DNA of 64,000 nt from Sediminibacterium sp. (GCF_019264485.1 NZ_JAHVAA010000011.1:620001-684000), one strand, 5' to 3'; shown: positions 1-9,322, counted from the first letter of the stretch. Program-made: numbers and translations. Notes: generated from the letters alone by a model not told the origin.

Positions 1-1
1 A

Positions 2-250
2 CACCAGATAAAAACCACCGCCAATTTTGCTACCAGAAATAAACTGGTAAGCTGGTTAGTAGGAGGATTGAATTTTCAGATTGAACACCACCTCTTTCCA
101 AAAATATCACATGTGCATTATCCTGCCATCAGTGAAATAGTAAGAAATGTTTGCAGAGAATACCAGCTACAATACATTGAGTACCCAACCATGCGTAAAG
201 CAGTGGTGGCGCATGTGCGCTTCCTCCGTCAGATGGGTCGACCGGAGTGA
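2..250 (+). CDS. Fatty acid desaturase, C-terminal fragment (5' end outside window)
   Basis: Open frame from the window edge: [49 protein letters not shown] is the third histidine box of membrane desaturases. Confidence 0.85.
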   Translation, partial: HQIKTTANFATRNKLVSWLVGGLNFQIEHHLFPKISHVHYPAISEIVRNVCREYQLQYIEYPTMRKAVVAHVRFLRQMGRPE

Positions 251-290
251 AGGAATACCGAATAAGAAATATTGAATGATCAATAATAAA

Positions 291-333
291 AATAAAGAGG
301 GTCATCTTTTTTTAAAAGATGACCCTCTTTATT
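291..333. terminator. Bidirectional intrinsic-type terminator between convergent genes
   Basis: Perfect 20-bp stem AATAAAGAGGGTCATCTTTT / AAAAGATGACCCTCTTTATT with TTT loop, between a + gene ending at 250 and a - gene ending at 347. Confidence 0.85.
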
Positions 334-346
334 TAACGAAACAGGA

Positions 347-2923
347 TTATTTCTTTTTAACTGCAGCTTTCTTTGGGGCTGCTTTTTTAGTAGCTCCTTT
401 CTTTGCAGGGGCTTTTGTCTTTTTTGCAAAAGCATTGGGTACCTGTTCCACAATCATTTTTTTCACCTCTTCTACATCAATATCCGTTAGCTCTTCAGCT
501 GTATATTTTCCTCCATCGGTTTTGCGACCCATTTTCAGCATCTTTTTATTGAAGCGGATAAAAGGACCCCAGCGACCATTTTCTAAGCTTATTTTTTCGG
601 CAGGCCATTGTTTGATAAAACGATTGGCTTCTTTTTCCATTTTCTTCTCTATCAGTTCATTGATATCCTGTTGTGAGAGGCTGTCGAAATTGTAGGCCCT
701 GGGAATATTAATGAACATATCATTCCATTTAATAAACGGACCAAAACGTCCTTTCCCTTTGGTTACCGGTAAATCGTTATAAAAAGCAACAGGTGCATCG
801 GCCTGTTGTTTCTCATGTAAAAGTTCAATAGCTCGCTCTAATTCAATGGTGTGAAGGTCTTCGCCTTTTGGAATAGAAATAAATTGGTCACCTAATTTGA
901 TGTATGGACCAAAACGTCCCACGTTTACGGATAACTCCTGTTCTTCATAAGTACCCAACACACGCGGCAAAGCAAAAAGTTCCATGGCTTCTTCCATGGT
1001 AATAGTTTCAATACTCTGATCTGCTTTTAATTTTGCAAACCTTGGTTTCTCTTCATCTTCCGCCTGCCCAATCTGTACCATCGGGCCATAACGTCCCATG
1101 CGGGCAATTACTTTTTTACCTGTGGCTTCGTCTATGCCCAGCTCTCTTTCTCCTTTGGCCCTTTCGGCATTCTCCAGTGTATGTTCAATGTTTTCGTGGA
1201 AGGGTTTGTAGAACTCATCGATCATACTGCTCCAGCGGGTTTTTCCCTCGGCAATTTCATCGAACTCTTCCTCAATGCGTGCAGTGAAACCGAAATCCAT
1301 CACTTTACTGAAATGCTGTTTCAGAAAATCAGTAACTACCATGCCGAGATCAGTTGGGAAAAGTTTTGACTTTTCGGCACCCGTATTTTCTGTAAGAATT
1401 TCTTTTGCTATTTCCTGTTTTGGATTGAGACGTAAAATATTTACCTGTCTTTTAGTCCCCTCTTTATCGCGCTTCTCAACATAGTTTCTTTTGATAATGG
1501 TTGAAATAGTAGGCGCATAAGTAGAAGGACGGCCAATACCCAGTTCTTCCAGCTTTTTTACAAGCGATGCTTCCGTATATCTCGGAGCGGCGCGTGTAAA
1601 TTTTTCTGTTGCTGTCATTTCCCGGAAATCCAGTACCTGTCCGGCTGTTAAAGGAGGCAATATGCCATCATTGTCTTCTTCCTCTTCCTCATCTTTCCCT
1701 TCAAGGTATACTTTAAGGAAACCGTCGAATTTCATTACTTCACCGGTTGCGCTTAATGTTTCCTGATTGGTGGAGATATCTATTTTAGCCACTGTTTTTT
1801 CAAACTCTGCATCACTCATCTGAGAAGCGATGGTTCTTCTCCATATCAGTTCATACAGTTTACGGGTATCTTCATCGGCCACCGTACGATTGTTCATGTA
1901 AGTGGGGCGTATAGCTTCGTGTGCCTCCTGGGCATTTTCGTTTTTATTCTTGTATTTACGAGGCTGGTAATAATTATTTCCGTAGCTGCTGTCTATTTCT
2001 TTGCGGATATCGCCCATAGCAGTATCACTCAGGTTGATACTGTCTGTACGCATATAAGTAATCTTACCGCTCTCATATAATTTCTGCGCCAGTAACATGG
2101 TTTTACTTACACCATAACCCAGTTTGCGTGAAGCCTCCTGTTGAAGTGTGGAAGTGGTGAAAGGTGCGGCAGGAGAACGTTTGGCAGGCTTTACCGTTAC
2201 ATCCAGAACCTTATATGTGGCATTTTTGCAACTGGTTAAGAAATCAGCAGCTTTTTCTTGTGTATTAAGTTTGGATGGGCCCTCAGCCTTAAAAGAAACA
2301 TCTCTGTTATTGATGTCTTTTGCTGCAAAAATGGCTTCAATCTTATAGCTGCTTTCAGGAATAAAGTGATTAATCTCGCGTTCACGCTCCACAATCAACC
2401 TTACGGCAACACTTTGTACCCTGCCTGCACTGAGGCTGCGTTGCATACCAATTTTACGCCATAAAACGGGGCTCAGTTCAAAACCTACCAGCCTGTCGAG
2501 AACCCTGCGGGCCTGTTGGGCATTCACCAGGTTCATATTGATCAACCTTGGCTGCGCAACTGCTTTTTTAATGGCAGGTGCTGTAATCTCATGAAAAACA
2601 ATTCTTTTCGTGGTTTTGGGATCCAGACCCAATACCTCTGCGAGGTGCCAGCTGATACTTTCTCCTTCACGGTCCTCATCCGATGCCAGCCATACTTCAT
2701 CGGCTTTCTTGGCCAGTTGGCGAAGTTCTTTCACCACCCTTTCCTTGTCTTCCGGTACAATATAACGGGGTTGGTACTGATTATTTACATCAATACCCAT
2801 ATCGTCTTTTTCCAGATCGCGTATATGCCCATAACAACTTTTTACCTCAAAATCGCTTCCGAGGATCTTTTCAATTGTTTTGGCTTTTGCCGGAGACTCA
2901 ACTATCAATAAATTCTTTGCCAT
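347..2923 (-). CDS. topA: DNA topoisomerase I with Lys/Ala-rich C-terminal tail
   Basis: 858 aa; MAKNLLIVESPAKAKTIEKILG (TOPRIM), ITYMRTDSINLS active-site region, C-terminal repeat modules, tail KAPAKKGATKKAAPKKAAVKKK. Confidence 0.97.
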   Translation of the reverse strand: MAKNLLIVESPAKAKTIEKILGSDFEVKSCYGHIRDLEKDDMGIDVNNQYQPRYIVPEDKERVVKELRQLAKKADEVWLASDEDREGESISWHLAEVLGLDPKTTKRIVFHEITAPAIKKAVAQPRLINMNLVNAQQARRVLDRLVGFELSPVLWRKIGMQRSLSAGRVQSVAVRLIVEREREINHFIPESSYKIEAIFAAKDINNRDVSFKAEGPSKLNTQEKAADFLTSCKNATYKVLDVTVKPAKRSPAAPFTTSTLQQEASRKLGYGVSKTMLLAQKLYESGKITYMRTDSINLSDTAMGDIRKEIDSSYGNNYYQPRKYKNKNENAQEAHEAIRPTYMNNRTVADEDTRKLYELIWRRTIASQMSDAEFEKTVAKIDISTNQETLSATGEVMKFDGFLKVYLEGKDEEEEEDNDGILPPLTAGQVLDFREMTATEKFTRAAPRYTEASLVKKLEELGIGRPSTYAPTISTIIKRNYVEKRDKEGTKRQVNILRLNPKQEIAKEILTENTGAEKSKLFPTDLGMVVTDFLKQHFSKVMDFGFTARIEEEFDEIAEGKTRWSSMIDEFYKPFHENIEHTLENAERAKGERELGIDEATGKKVIARMGRYGPMVQIGQAEDEEKPRFAKLKADQSIETITMEEAMELFALPRVLGTYEEQELSVNVGRFGPYIKLGDQFISIPKGEDLHTIELERAIELLHEKQQADAPVAFYNDLPVTKGKGRFGPFIKWNDMFINIPRAYNFDSLSQQDINELIEKKMEKEANRFIKQWPAEKISLENGRWGPFIRFNKKMLKMGRKTDGGKYTAEELTDIDVEEVKKMIVEQVPNAFAKKTKAPAKKGATKKAAPKKAAVKKK

Positions 2924-3193
2924 CTACCGTTAAGTTGCTGTTTTGAGCAGCCTTTTTGATTGCTTTTCAAGCCATTTTTTCATCGCATTCATACATATAT
3001 ATATGCGGTAAAAAAATGGTATGCTACCCTGCAATATTAGGCGAAACCATGAAAACACAAAAAATGTTGGCAGATTAAGGAATAATTACCCCGTATTTAC
3101 CCGCAGTTAAACGATGAAAATTCAATAGTGTAAGAAAGTTTATTACTCTATGATAATGAATAGGTTAGAACAATATTTCACCTGCTTAACCAT

Positions 3194-4060
3194 TTAGTTA
3201 TTACTCAGAAAATCAAAAATGCGGGTCATTACCTGTTTATCCCGGTATATTTTATTGTGCCCCAGTCCCTCGGTTACCATAAAGTGGATATGAGGCAGTT
3301 GCAAGGATTGAACAGGAAGGGTATCACTATAAGGACAAATTCGGTCACCCTGATCATGAATCCATAAAATGGGTAAACTCATGGATTGTACAACCCTTTT
3401 TATGGAGAAATGGTCAACCGGTTTACCGGTCATTTCCATAATCAGTTGTTCAAATTCTGCCTGTACTGGTTCTTTTATCCTGAACATAGAATAAAACCCC
3501 CGTATGGCCGAGCTGGTTTCGGTAGCCGGCGCAATTAAAACCAGTTTCCTGTTCACAGACTGATCCATTTGTTCTGTAAGCAGTGATGCGGCCAATCCAC
3601 CTAAAGAATGTGCAATAATGCCATTGATGGGGCCGAATATTTGTTCAATCTTTTGTAAAAAACGCATATAGATCAGAGCGTTTACCATTTTACCCTCACT
3701 CAGTCCATGCGAAGGAGCATCGAATGCCAGTACTTCAAAACCCTCTTTTAACAATGGCTGAATGTATTTTTCAAATTTGTAGCTATAGCTGCTGAATCCA
3801 TGAACGATGAGAATTTTTTGTCCGGTGGGTTCATCGGGTTTCCATTGAAAACCTTTTGTATGTAATCCCTCAAAAAATACATCCTGTTTGATGGCTTTAT
3901 GAAAGATGACCGGTTCTTTTTGTTTTACACCCCTGCTGTACGGTGTACAGAAAACACGGAAAGCCTGTTCGGCAGCCCTGCGTGGCGATACCATGGCGAT
4001 GGTGCGAAGTTTTGTTTTGTAATAACCAATCACAACTCTTTGTGCTAATTTCATCTTCAT
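3194..4060 (-). CDS. Alpha/beta hydrolase
   Basis: IVHGFSSYSYKFEKYI, AHSLGG nucleophile elbow; start chosen at MKMKLAQRV (4060) because the longer ORF (4126) overlaps the divergent gene at 4072. Confidence 0.8.
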   Translation of the reverse strand: MKMKLAQRVVIGYYKTKLRTIAMVSPRRAAEQAFRVFCTPYSRGVKQKEPVIFHKAIKQDVFFEGLHTKGFQWKPDEPTGQKILIVHGFSSYSYKFEKYIQPLLKEGFEVLAFDAPSHGLSEGKMVNALIYMRFLQKIEQIFGPINGIIAHSLGGLAASLLTEQMDQSVNRKLVLIAPATETSSAIRGFYSMFRIKEPVQAEFEQLIMEMTGKPVDHFSIKRVVQSMSLPILWIHDQGDRICPYSDTLPVQSLQLPHIHFMVTEGLGHNKIYRDKQVMTRIFDFLSNN

Positions 4061-4071
4061 AATATAAAGAT

Positions 4072-4836
4072 ATGGACGTAGTACTGATAGGAGCCGGTAA
4101 TGTTGCACATGTATTGGGGCGTTCACTAAAACATGCCGGGCATCGTATTCTTGCCATATGGAACAGGGATATTCAAAAGGCTGTTACACTGGCAGCGGAG
4201 CTGTCAGCAACAGTTGTGGAAAGAATTGAGCAATTACCACAGGATGCAGACATTTATATATTGGCGGTAAGCGACCATGCTATTGACGAAATGGTCGCTT
4301 TATTACAGATTAAGAAGGGCATCTTGGTGCATAATGCAGGCACAGTAAGTATTGATGTATTATCCAAAGCAGCAAAAAAATACGGTGTTCTCTGGCCAAT
4401 GAAAATGCTGCGGGCTTCCATGAAAGAACTGGGCGATTGTACCATTGTAATTGACGGGAGTGATGAAAATACCCGGAAAGAGCTGGAGCAACTGGCTAAA
4501 CAGTTATCAACCAGGATAGCGGTTGCTGATGATAATACAAGGCAAAAAATGCACCTGGTAGCGGCCATCAGTTCCAATTTCACCAACCATATGTACCACC
4601 TGGCGGCAGACTACTGTACAAGTACCAATATAGATTTTGCCCTGTTTTACCCTCTTATTCAAGCTGCTGCATCGCAAATTCAAACTGCCTATCCGGGTGA
4701 AGTACAGGCGGGCCCTGCATTCAGGGGCGATCTGGAGACCATTGAACGTCACAGGGCTTTGCTAAGCAAAGAACCCGGTCTTTTGCGACTATATAATGAA
4801 CTAACCCTGAGTATCCGTGAAAAATTTGGCCGATAA
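4072..4836 (+). CDS. Rossmann-like / DUF2520 domain protein
   Basis: MDVVLIGAGNVAHVLGRSLKHAGH nucleotide-binding motif; DUF2520-like C-terminal half. Confidence 0.8.
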   Translation: MDVVLIGAGNVAHVLGRSLKHAGHRILAIWNRDIQKAVTLAAELSATVVERIEQLPQDADIYILAVSDHAIDEMVALLQIKKGILVHNAGTVSIDVLSKAAKKYGVLWPMKMLRASMKELGDCTIVIDGSDENTRKELEQLAKQLSTRIAVADDNTRQKMHLVAAISSNFTNHMYHLAADYCTSTNIDFALFYPLIQAAASQIQTAYPGEVQAGPAFRGDLETIERHRALLSKEPGLLRLYNELTLSIREKFGR

Positions 4837-4909
4837 GCCGTTTTCCACAAAATTCCTCATTCCGATGCTAAAACCCTGAATTGATGGCGGGAAAGAGACG
4901 GTTTTGAAA

Positions 4910-4917
4910 TACTTTTG
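4910..4917 (+). promoter_or_regulatory. Bacteroidota -7-like element (TACTTTTG)
   Basis: Matches TAnnTTTG 20 bp upstream of the ferredoxin ATG; no good -33 match seen. Confidence 0.4.
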
Positions 4918-4936
4918 CACTCCAAACGGAACCGAT

Positions 4937-5272
4937 ATGTACACGATTAAAGTAAAGTTTGAACAGAAAGGAATGGAGCCGGTTACTTTAACCGCAATAA
5001 AACCTGACCAGAGTTTACTGGAAGTTTGTTTAGACAATGGAATTGAATTACACCATAACTGTGGCGCTGTTTGTGCCTGCAGTACCTGTCATTTATATGT
5101 GGAGAAAGGAATGGAACACCTGGAAGAGTTAAGCGATAAAGAAGAAGACTTTATCGACCGTGCCATTAACCCCAGACTCAATTCAAGATTAGGTTGTCAG
5201 TGTGTGTTACAGGATGGTGATGGTGAAGTTGAAGTGATATTGCCTGATCAGACACAGTTTTTAGGCGAGTAA
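4937..5272 (+). CDS. 2Fe-2S ferredoxin, Isc type
   Basis: MYTIKVKFEQKG...CGAVCACSTCHLYVEKGMEHLEELSDKEEDFI...LGCQCVL; start taken at the internal Met. Confidence 0.9.
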   Translation: MYTIKVKFEQKGMEPVTLTAIKPDQSLLEVCLDNGIELHHNCGAVCACSTCHLYVEKGMEHLEELSDKEEDFIDRAINPRLNSRLGCQCVLQDGDGEVEVILPDQTQFLGE

Positions 5273-5275
5273 ATA

Positions 5276-5385
5276 ATTTGGAAATTAGGAGATTTGAAAA
5301 TTTGAAAATGATGAACTATTGTACTACAAAGTTCTCTTTCAGTTTCAAACAGTGTCAGTAAAACGAATACTCCTATTTCCAAATT
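5276..5385. repeat. 8-mer word array and inverted copy (ATTTGAAA / ATTTCCAA family)
   Basis: ATTTGGAA|ATTAGGAG|ATTTGAAA|ATTTGAAA|ATGATGAA at 5276-5315; inverted CTCCTATTTCCAAATT at about 5370-5385. Confidence 0.7.
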
Positions 5386-5456
5386 TTCATCCTGCTTTGC
5401 AAAAATTTTACATAATCATAATCCTGCTTGAGCGGGACAAATTTCCAAATTAACAT

Positions 5457-5696
5457 ATGAACCATTTTGAACCCCCGATACATTGGTCAGATCATGAAGA
5501 TATTGCTATGAAACTGTATGAACGTTTTGGTGATGAGTTTACAGAGAGTAAAATCTATCGTATTCGGTTTACCGATTTACTGGAGTGGATACTTCAGATT
5601 CCTAATTTTGATGGTAAGCGGGAAGAAAGTAATGAAGGCCACCTGGAAATGATTCAGAGTGCCTGGGTATATGAGTGGAGAGATAATCAGAAATAA
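5457..5696 (+). CDS. iscX: IscX-like Fe-S assembly protein
   Basis: HWSDHEDIAMKLYERF...RFTDLLEWILQIPNFDGKREESNEGHLEMIQSAW follows the W(T/S)D..IA..LY / RFTD..W / SNE..LE pattern of IscX. Confidence 0.85.
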   Translation: MNHFEPPIHWSDHEDIAMKLYERFGDEFTESKIYRIRFTDLLEWILQIPNFDGKREESNEGHLEMIQSAWVYEWRDNQK

Positions 5697-5707
5697 TAAC
5701 AGCTCAT

Positions 5708-6223
5708 ATGTTAGCAGCCTTTCGTTATATCAGCACTTTTGTATTTGATGTAGACGGTGTAATGACCGATGGCAGTTTGTTGATATTGCCTGATGGTATT
5801 ATGGCACGTCGCATGAATATTAAAGATGGTTATGCTTTACAGCTGGCTATTAAAAAAGGGTACAGGGTGTTGGTTATTTCAGGAGGTGATGCCCCGGAGG
5901 TAAAAGACCGTTTGAACAAACTCGGAGTTGCCGATGTTTGGATGAAAACCCATCATAAGAAAGAAGTGTTGGCCGATTACCTGAAAAAACAGGGTATTAC
6001 TAAGGAACAGGTTTTATATATGGGTGATGATATTCCTGATCTGGATGTAATTCAACTGGCAGGTTTACCTTGTTGCCCTTCGGATGCAGTAGAGGAAATA
6101 AAAGACAAATCGATTTATATTTCTCCCGTAGCAGGAGGTGCTGGCTGTGTAAGAGATGTGATTGAAAAAGTAATGAAACTACGCGGTGACTGGAATGAAG
6201 ATACTTCCGTAAGGTCCAGGTAA
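5708..6223 (+). CDS. HAD-family KdsC-like phosphatase (3-deoxy-D-manno-octulosonate 8-phosphate phosphatase)
   Basis: FVFDVDGVMTDGSL, ISGGDAPEVKDRL, YMGDDIPDLDVIQLAGLPCCPSDAVEEIK. Confidence 0.9.
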   Translation: MLAAFRYISTFVFDVDGVMTDGSLLILPDGIMARRMNIKDGYALQLAIKKGYRVLVISGGDAPEVKDRLNKLGVADVWMKTHHKKEVLADYLKKQGITKEQVLYMGDDIPDLDVIQLAGLPCCPSDAVEEIKDKSIYISPVAGGAGCVRDVIEKVMKLRGDWNEDTSVRSR

Positions 6224-6282
6224 CATTTATTTGATACCCCTTGTTCAGACTCATTGTTTATCTTGTATCATAAATTCTTTTT

Positions 6283-7215
6283 TTGAAATTAATAACCGCT
6301 TTTTTACAGTTGGTGCGCTGGCCCAATCTGCTGTTTATCATGCTCACTCAGCTTTTGTTTGAGTATTGTATTTATGAGCGTATTTATGGCGCAGCAGAAG
6401 GGTTGAGTCAATACCAGTTCTGGTACATTATAATTGCTTCTGTTTTTATTGCTGCAGCCGGAAATATTATTAATGATTATTTCGACCTGAATATCGATCA
6501 GGTAAATAAACCTGATAAGGTTGTGGTAAACGTTGTTATCAACAGGCGTTGGGTTATCTTCTGGCATATGTTACTGAGTATGCTGGGTTTGTTTTTTACG
6601 GTAGTAGCCTTACCTGTATCACTTTACTGGCACCTGGTACTGGCCAATATTGGGAGTGTGTTATTACTCTGGTTTTATTCTACCAATTTCAAAAAGCAAT
6701 TACTGGTTGGTAATATTGTGATCTCCCTGCTTACTGCATGGGTAATATTAATCCTGTTTTTTGCGAAACAACCATTGCAGATCGAACATCTTTTATCTGC
6801 CGGGCATAATGAAATCCGTTTTTTCCGTCTTGCCATGCTTTACGCGTCTTTTGCATTTGTGATTTCACTTATCAGAGAAGTGGTAAAAGATGTGGAAGAT
6901 ATGGAAGGCGACAGAAAATATGGCTGTAAAACATTACCTATTGTTTGGGGCGTTCAGGCAGCTAAAATATTTGTAGCAGTGTGGCTCGTGGTTCTCATAG
7001 CTGCGCTGACTATTTTACAACTCTATGTATTGCCTCTTGGTTGGTGGCATAGTGCCTTATACTGTCTGATTGCCATAATAGTACCTTTGATCTGGATTTT
7101 CATACAGCTCTTTAAAGCGTCTACTCCTGCCGATTTCCATCGATTGAGCTCGGTTATAAAACTGGTTATGCTTACAGGTATTTTATCGATGGTATTTTTC
7201 AGGATATATGAGTGA
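6283..7215 (+). CDS. UbiA-family prenyltransferase
   Basis: NIINDYFDLNIDQVNKPDK (NDxxD) and DVEDMEGDRKYGCKTLP; apparent TTG start. Confidence 0.9.
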   Translation: MKLITAFLQLVRWPNLLFIMLTQLLFEYCIYERIYGAAEGLSQYQFWYIIIASVFIAAAGNIINDYFDLNIDQVNKPDKVVVNVVINRRWVIFWHMLLSMLGLFFTVVALPVSLYWHLVLANIGSVLLLWFYSTNFKKQLLVGNIVISLLTAWVILILFFAKQPLQIEHLLSAGHNEIRFFRLAMLYASFAFVISLIREVVKDVEDMEGDRKYGCKTLPIVWGVQAAKIFVAVWLVVLIAALTILQLYVLPLGWWHSALYCLIAIIVPLIWIFIQLFKASTPADFHRLSSVIKLVMLTGILSMVFFRIYE

Positions 7216-7246
7216 GTGGTGAGTAATGAGTAGTAGCGAGTAAGAG
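7212..7246 (+). repeat. 7-mer word array (GTGAGTR family) beginning in the stop codon of the UbiA gene
   Basis: GTGAGTG|GTGAGTA|ATGAGTA|GTAGCGA|GTAAGAG. Confidence 0.7.
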
Positions 7247-7296
7247 ATTTTTTTGAGCGTAAAAAATAAATATAATCGCAGTCGAGTTCCCCATAT

Positions 7297-7380
7297 TGAC
7301 CATTGACCATTGACCATTGACCATTGACCATTGACCATTGACCATTGACCATTGACCATTGACCATTGACCATTGACCAT
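7297..7380. repeat. Exact tandem repeat, 12 x TGACCAT
   Basis: 84 bp of uninterrupted 7-bp units ending 1 bp before the maf ATG at 7382. Confidence 0.99.
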
Positions 7381-7381
7381 C

Positions 7382-7963
7382 ATGCAACACATCATTCTAG
7401 CATCACAATCTCCTCGCCGTAAAATGTTACTCGAATGGGCAGAAGTACCCTTTGAAGTAATTGTTAAGCCAACAGATGAATCCTTTCCGGCTGAAATGCC
7501 TGTTGAAGAGGTGCCGGTGCATATTGCAAAAGAAAAAGCGATGACAGTAAGAAAATATGTGCAGGATGCTTATCATGGGGAGTATGCTGACAGAGCCATT
7601 CTTGCAGCAGATACAGTGGTGGTGCTTAATACAGAGATCATCGGTAAACCCAATGACAGGGATCATGCCATTGAGATATTAAAAAAATTATCGGGCCAAA
7701 CACATCAGGTAATTACAGGTGTTGTGATTCTGTCGGGTGAGTCAGAAATGAGTTTCGCAGACATTACAGAAGTTCAGTTCCATCCACTTACAGAAGAACA
7801 GATCATTTTTTATGTAGATAAATACCAGCCTTATGATAAAGCTGGTGCTTATGCCATACAGGAATGGATAGGGGTGGTGGGTATTCAATCCATCAAAGGC
7901 GATTTTTACAACGTGATGGGCTTGCCCGTAAGCAGGGTGGTAAAAGCACTTCAACGTTTATGA
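7382..7963 (+). CDS. maf: Maf-family nucleotide pyrophosphatase
   Basis: MQHIILASQSPRRKMLLEWAEVPFEVI...ADTVVVLN...GKPNDRDHAIEILKKLSGQTHQVITGV; ATG preferred over the TTG at 7373, which lies in the repeat. Confidence 0.93.
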   Translation: MQHIILASQSPRRKMLLEWAEVPFEVIVKPTDESFPAEMPVEEVPVHIAKEKAMTVRKYVQDAYHGEYADRAILAADTVVVLNTEIIGKPNDRDHAIEILKKLSGQTHQVITGVVILSGESEMSFADITEVQFHPLTEEQIIFYVDKYQPYDKAGAYAIQEWIGVVGIQSIKGDFYNVMGLPVSRVVKALQRL

Positions 7964-8009
7964 CTTTAAAAATCAGGTATAAACCGCAATAGTGTTCTGG
8001 GTATTTTTC

Positions 8010-8027
8010 GAGGAAACAAATTTCCTC
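8010..8027 (+). promoter_or_regulatory. 5' UTR hairpin ending 2 nt before ATG
   Basis: GAGGAAA-CAAA-TTTCCTC, preceded by a -7-like TATTTTTC. Confidence 0.5.
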
Positions 8028-8029
8028 TT

Positions 8030-9298
8030 ATGAACGAGCGTTTATTACAGTTTATCTGGCAGTTCCAGCATTATAATACCAGGGAACTAACCCTGTCTTC
8101 CGGAGAACCCCTGAAAATTATTTCTCCAGGTTCATGGAACCATCACCAGGGGCCTGATTTTTCTTCAGCTAAAATCAGGGTCGGTAATACTATTTGGGCG
8201 GGTAATATTGAATTACATATACTGGCATCAGACTGGTACAAACATGCGCATGATGATGATCCTAATTATCAAAATATTATTCTGCATGTAGTATGGCAGG
8301 AAGATGCAATGGTAAAAGACAGGTTTAATCAACCCGTACCCACACTTGTTTTATCGGGCAGGATATCTGGTTTATTACTCGATCGATACGGACAGATGAT
8401 GGACACTGTGAGACAGGTTCCCTGTCATCATTTTTTACCCGGAGCCAATGAACTTACCTGGTATTCATGGAAAGAAAGACTGATGGTAGAAAGACTGGAA
8501 AGGAAATCGGGTATTATTATGAAACAGTTGCAGGAAACGGGAAATCACTGGGATGAAGTTTTCTGGCGACAACTGGCCATGGGTTTTGGCTCAAAAACCA
8601 ATGCTGCTTTTTTTGAACAGGTAGCAAGAAGCCTTCCTTACAGCATATTACAAAGACACCGGAATATACCTGATGAACTGGAAGCACTTTTGTTTGGACA
8701 GGCGCAATTATTAAACAAAAAAAGAACAGATACTTATCCGCAGAAACTTGCGAAAACATACCTGCATCTTCAAAGAAAATACAAATTGATAAGTGCCGGC
8801 GGACAACCCGCTTTTCTAAGGATGCGTCCTGCGTCGTTTCCCACCATCAGACTCTCACAATTAGCCATGCTCATACACCTGCGTGAAAACCTGTTCTACC
8901 AGGTAAGAAATATTGAAACGATAGACAACCTTGTGCAACTTTTTCACGTAAAAACAAGTCAGTACTGGAACCAGCACTATCGTTTTGATGAACCTGCAAC
9001 CCAATCGCTGAAATGGGTTGGCAGGCAAATGACTGTTCACCTGCTCATCAATTCAATAGTGCCCATGGTTTTTACGTATGGTCTTGAGATGAAGCAACAG
9101 GCATATAAAGACAAAACCCTGCAATGGCTTTATTCATTGGAAGCAGAGCAAAACAGGATTACAAGTTACTGGCAGTCTGCAGGTATTCATAACCGATGTG
9201 CACTCGATTCACAATCGCTGATAGAACTCAATACGCAATATTGTGTTAATAAACGTTGTCTCGATTGCGCCATAGGCAACAAACTGTTGAGCCAATGA
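8030..9298 (+). CDS. DUF2851 family protein
   Basis: 422 aa; MNERLLQFIWQFQHYNTRELTLSSGEPLKIISPGSWNHHQGPDFSSAKIRVGNTIWAGNIELHILASDWYKHAHDDDPNYQNIILHVVW is typical of this Bacteroidota family. Confidence 0.85.
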   Translation: MNERLLQFIWQFQHYNTRELTLSSGEPLKIISPGSWNHHQGPDFSSAKIRVGNTIWAGNIELHILASDWYKHAHDDDPNYQNIILHVVWQEDAMVKDRFNQPVPTLVLSGRISGLLLDRYGQMMDTVRQVPCHHFLPGANELTWYSWKERLMVERLERKSGIIMKQLQETGNHWDEVFWRQLAMGFGSKTNAAFFEQVARSLPYSILQRHRNIPDELEALLFGQAQLLNKKRTDTYPQKLAKTYLHLQRKYKLISAGGQPAFLRMRPASFPTIRLSQLAMLIHLRENLFYQVRNIETIDNLVQLFHVKTSQYWNQHYRFDEPATQSLKWVGRQMTVHLLINSIVPMVFTYGLEMKQQAYKDKTLQWLYSLEAEQNRITSYWQSAGIHNRCALDSQSLIELNTQYCVNKRCLDCAIGNKLLSQ

Positions 9299-9322
9299 GT
9301 CCTATGAGAAATTTACCTGCAA

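Noticed and set aside
7297-7380. Possible CRISPR array
   Set aside because: Units are 7 bp with no spacers, and no cas genes are in the window.
7023-7395. Antisense ORFs with MVNGQWS repeat peptide
   Set aside because: These are simply the three-frame translation of the TGACCAT array (21 nt = 7 codons = 3 units) and have no independent coding support.
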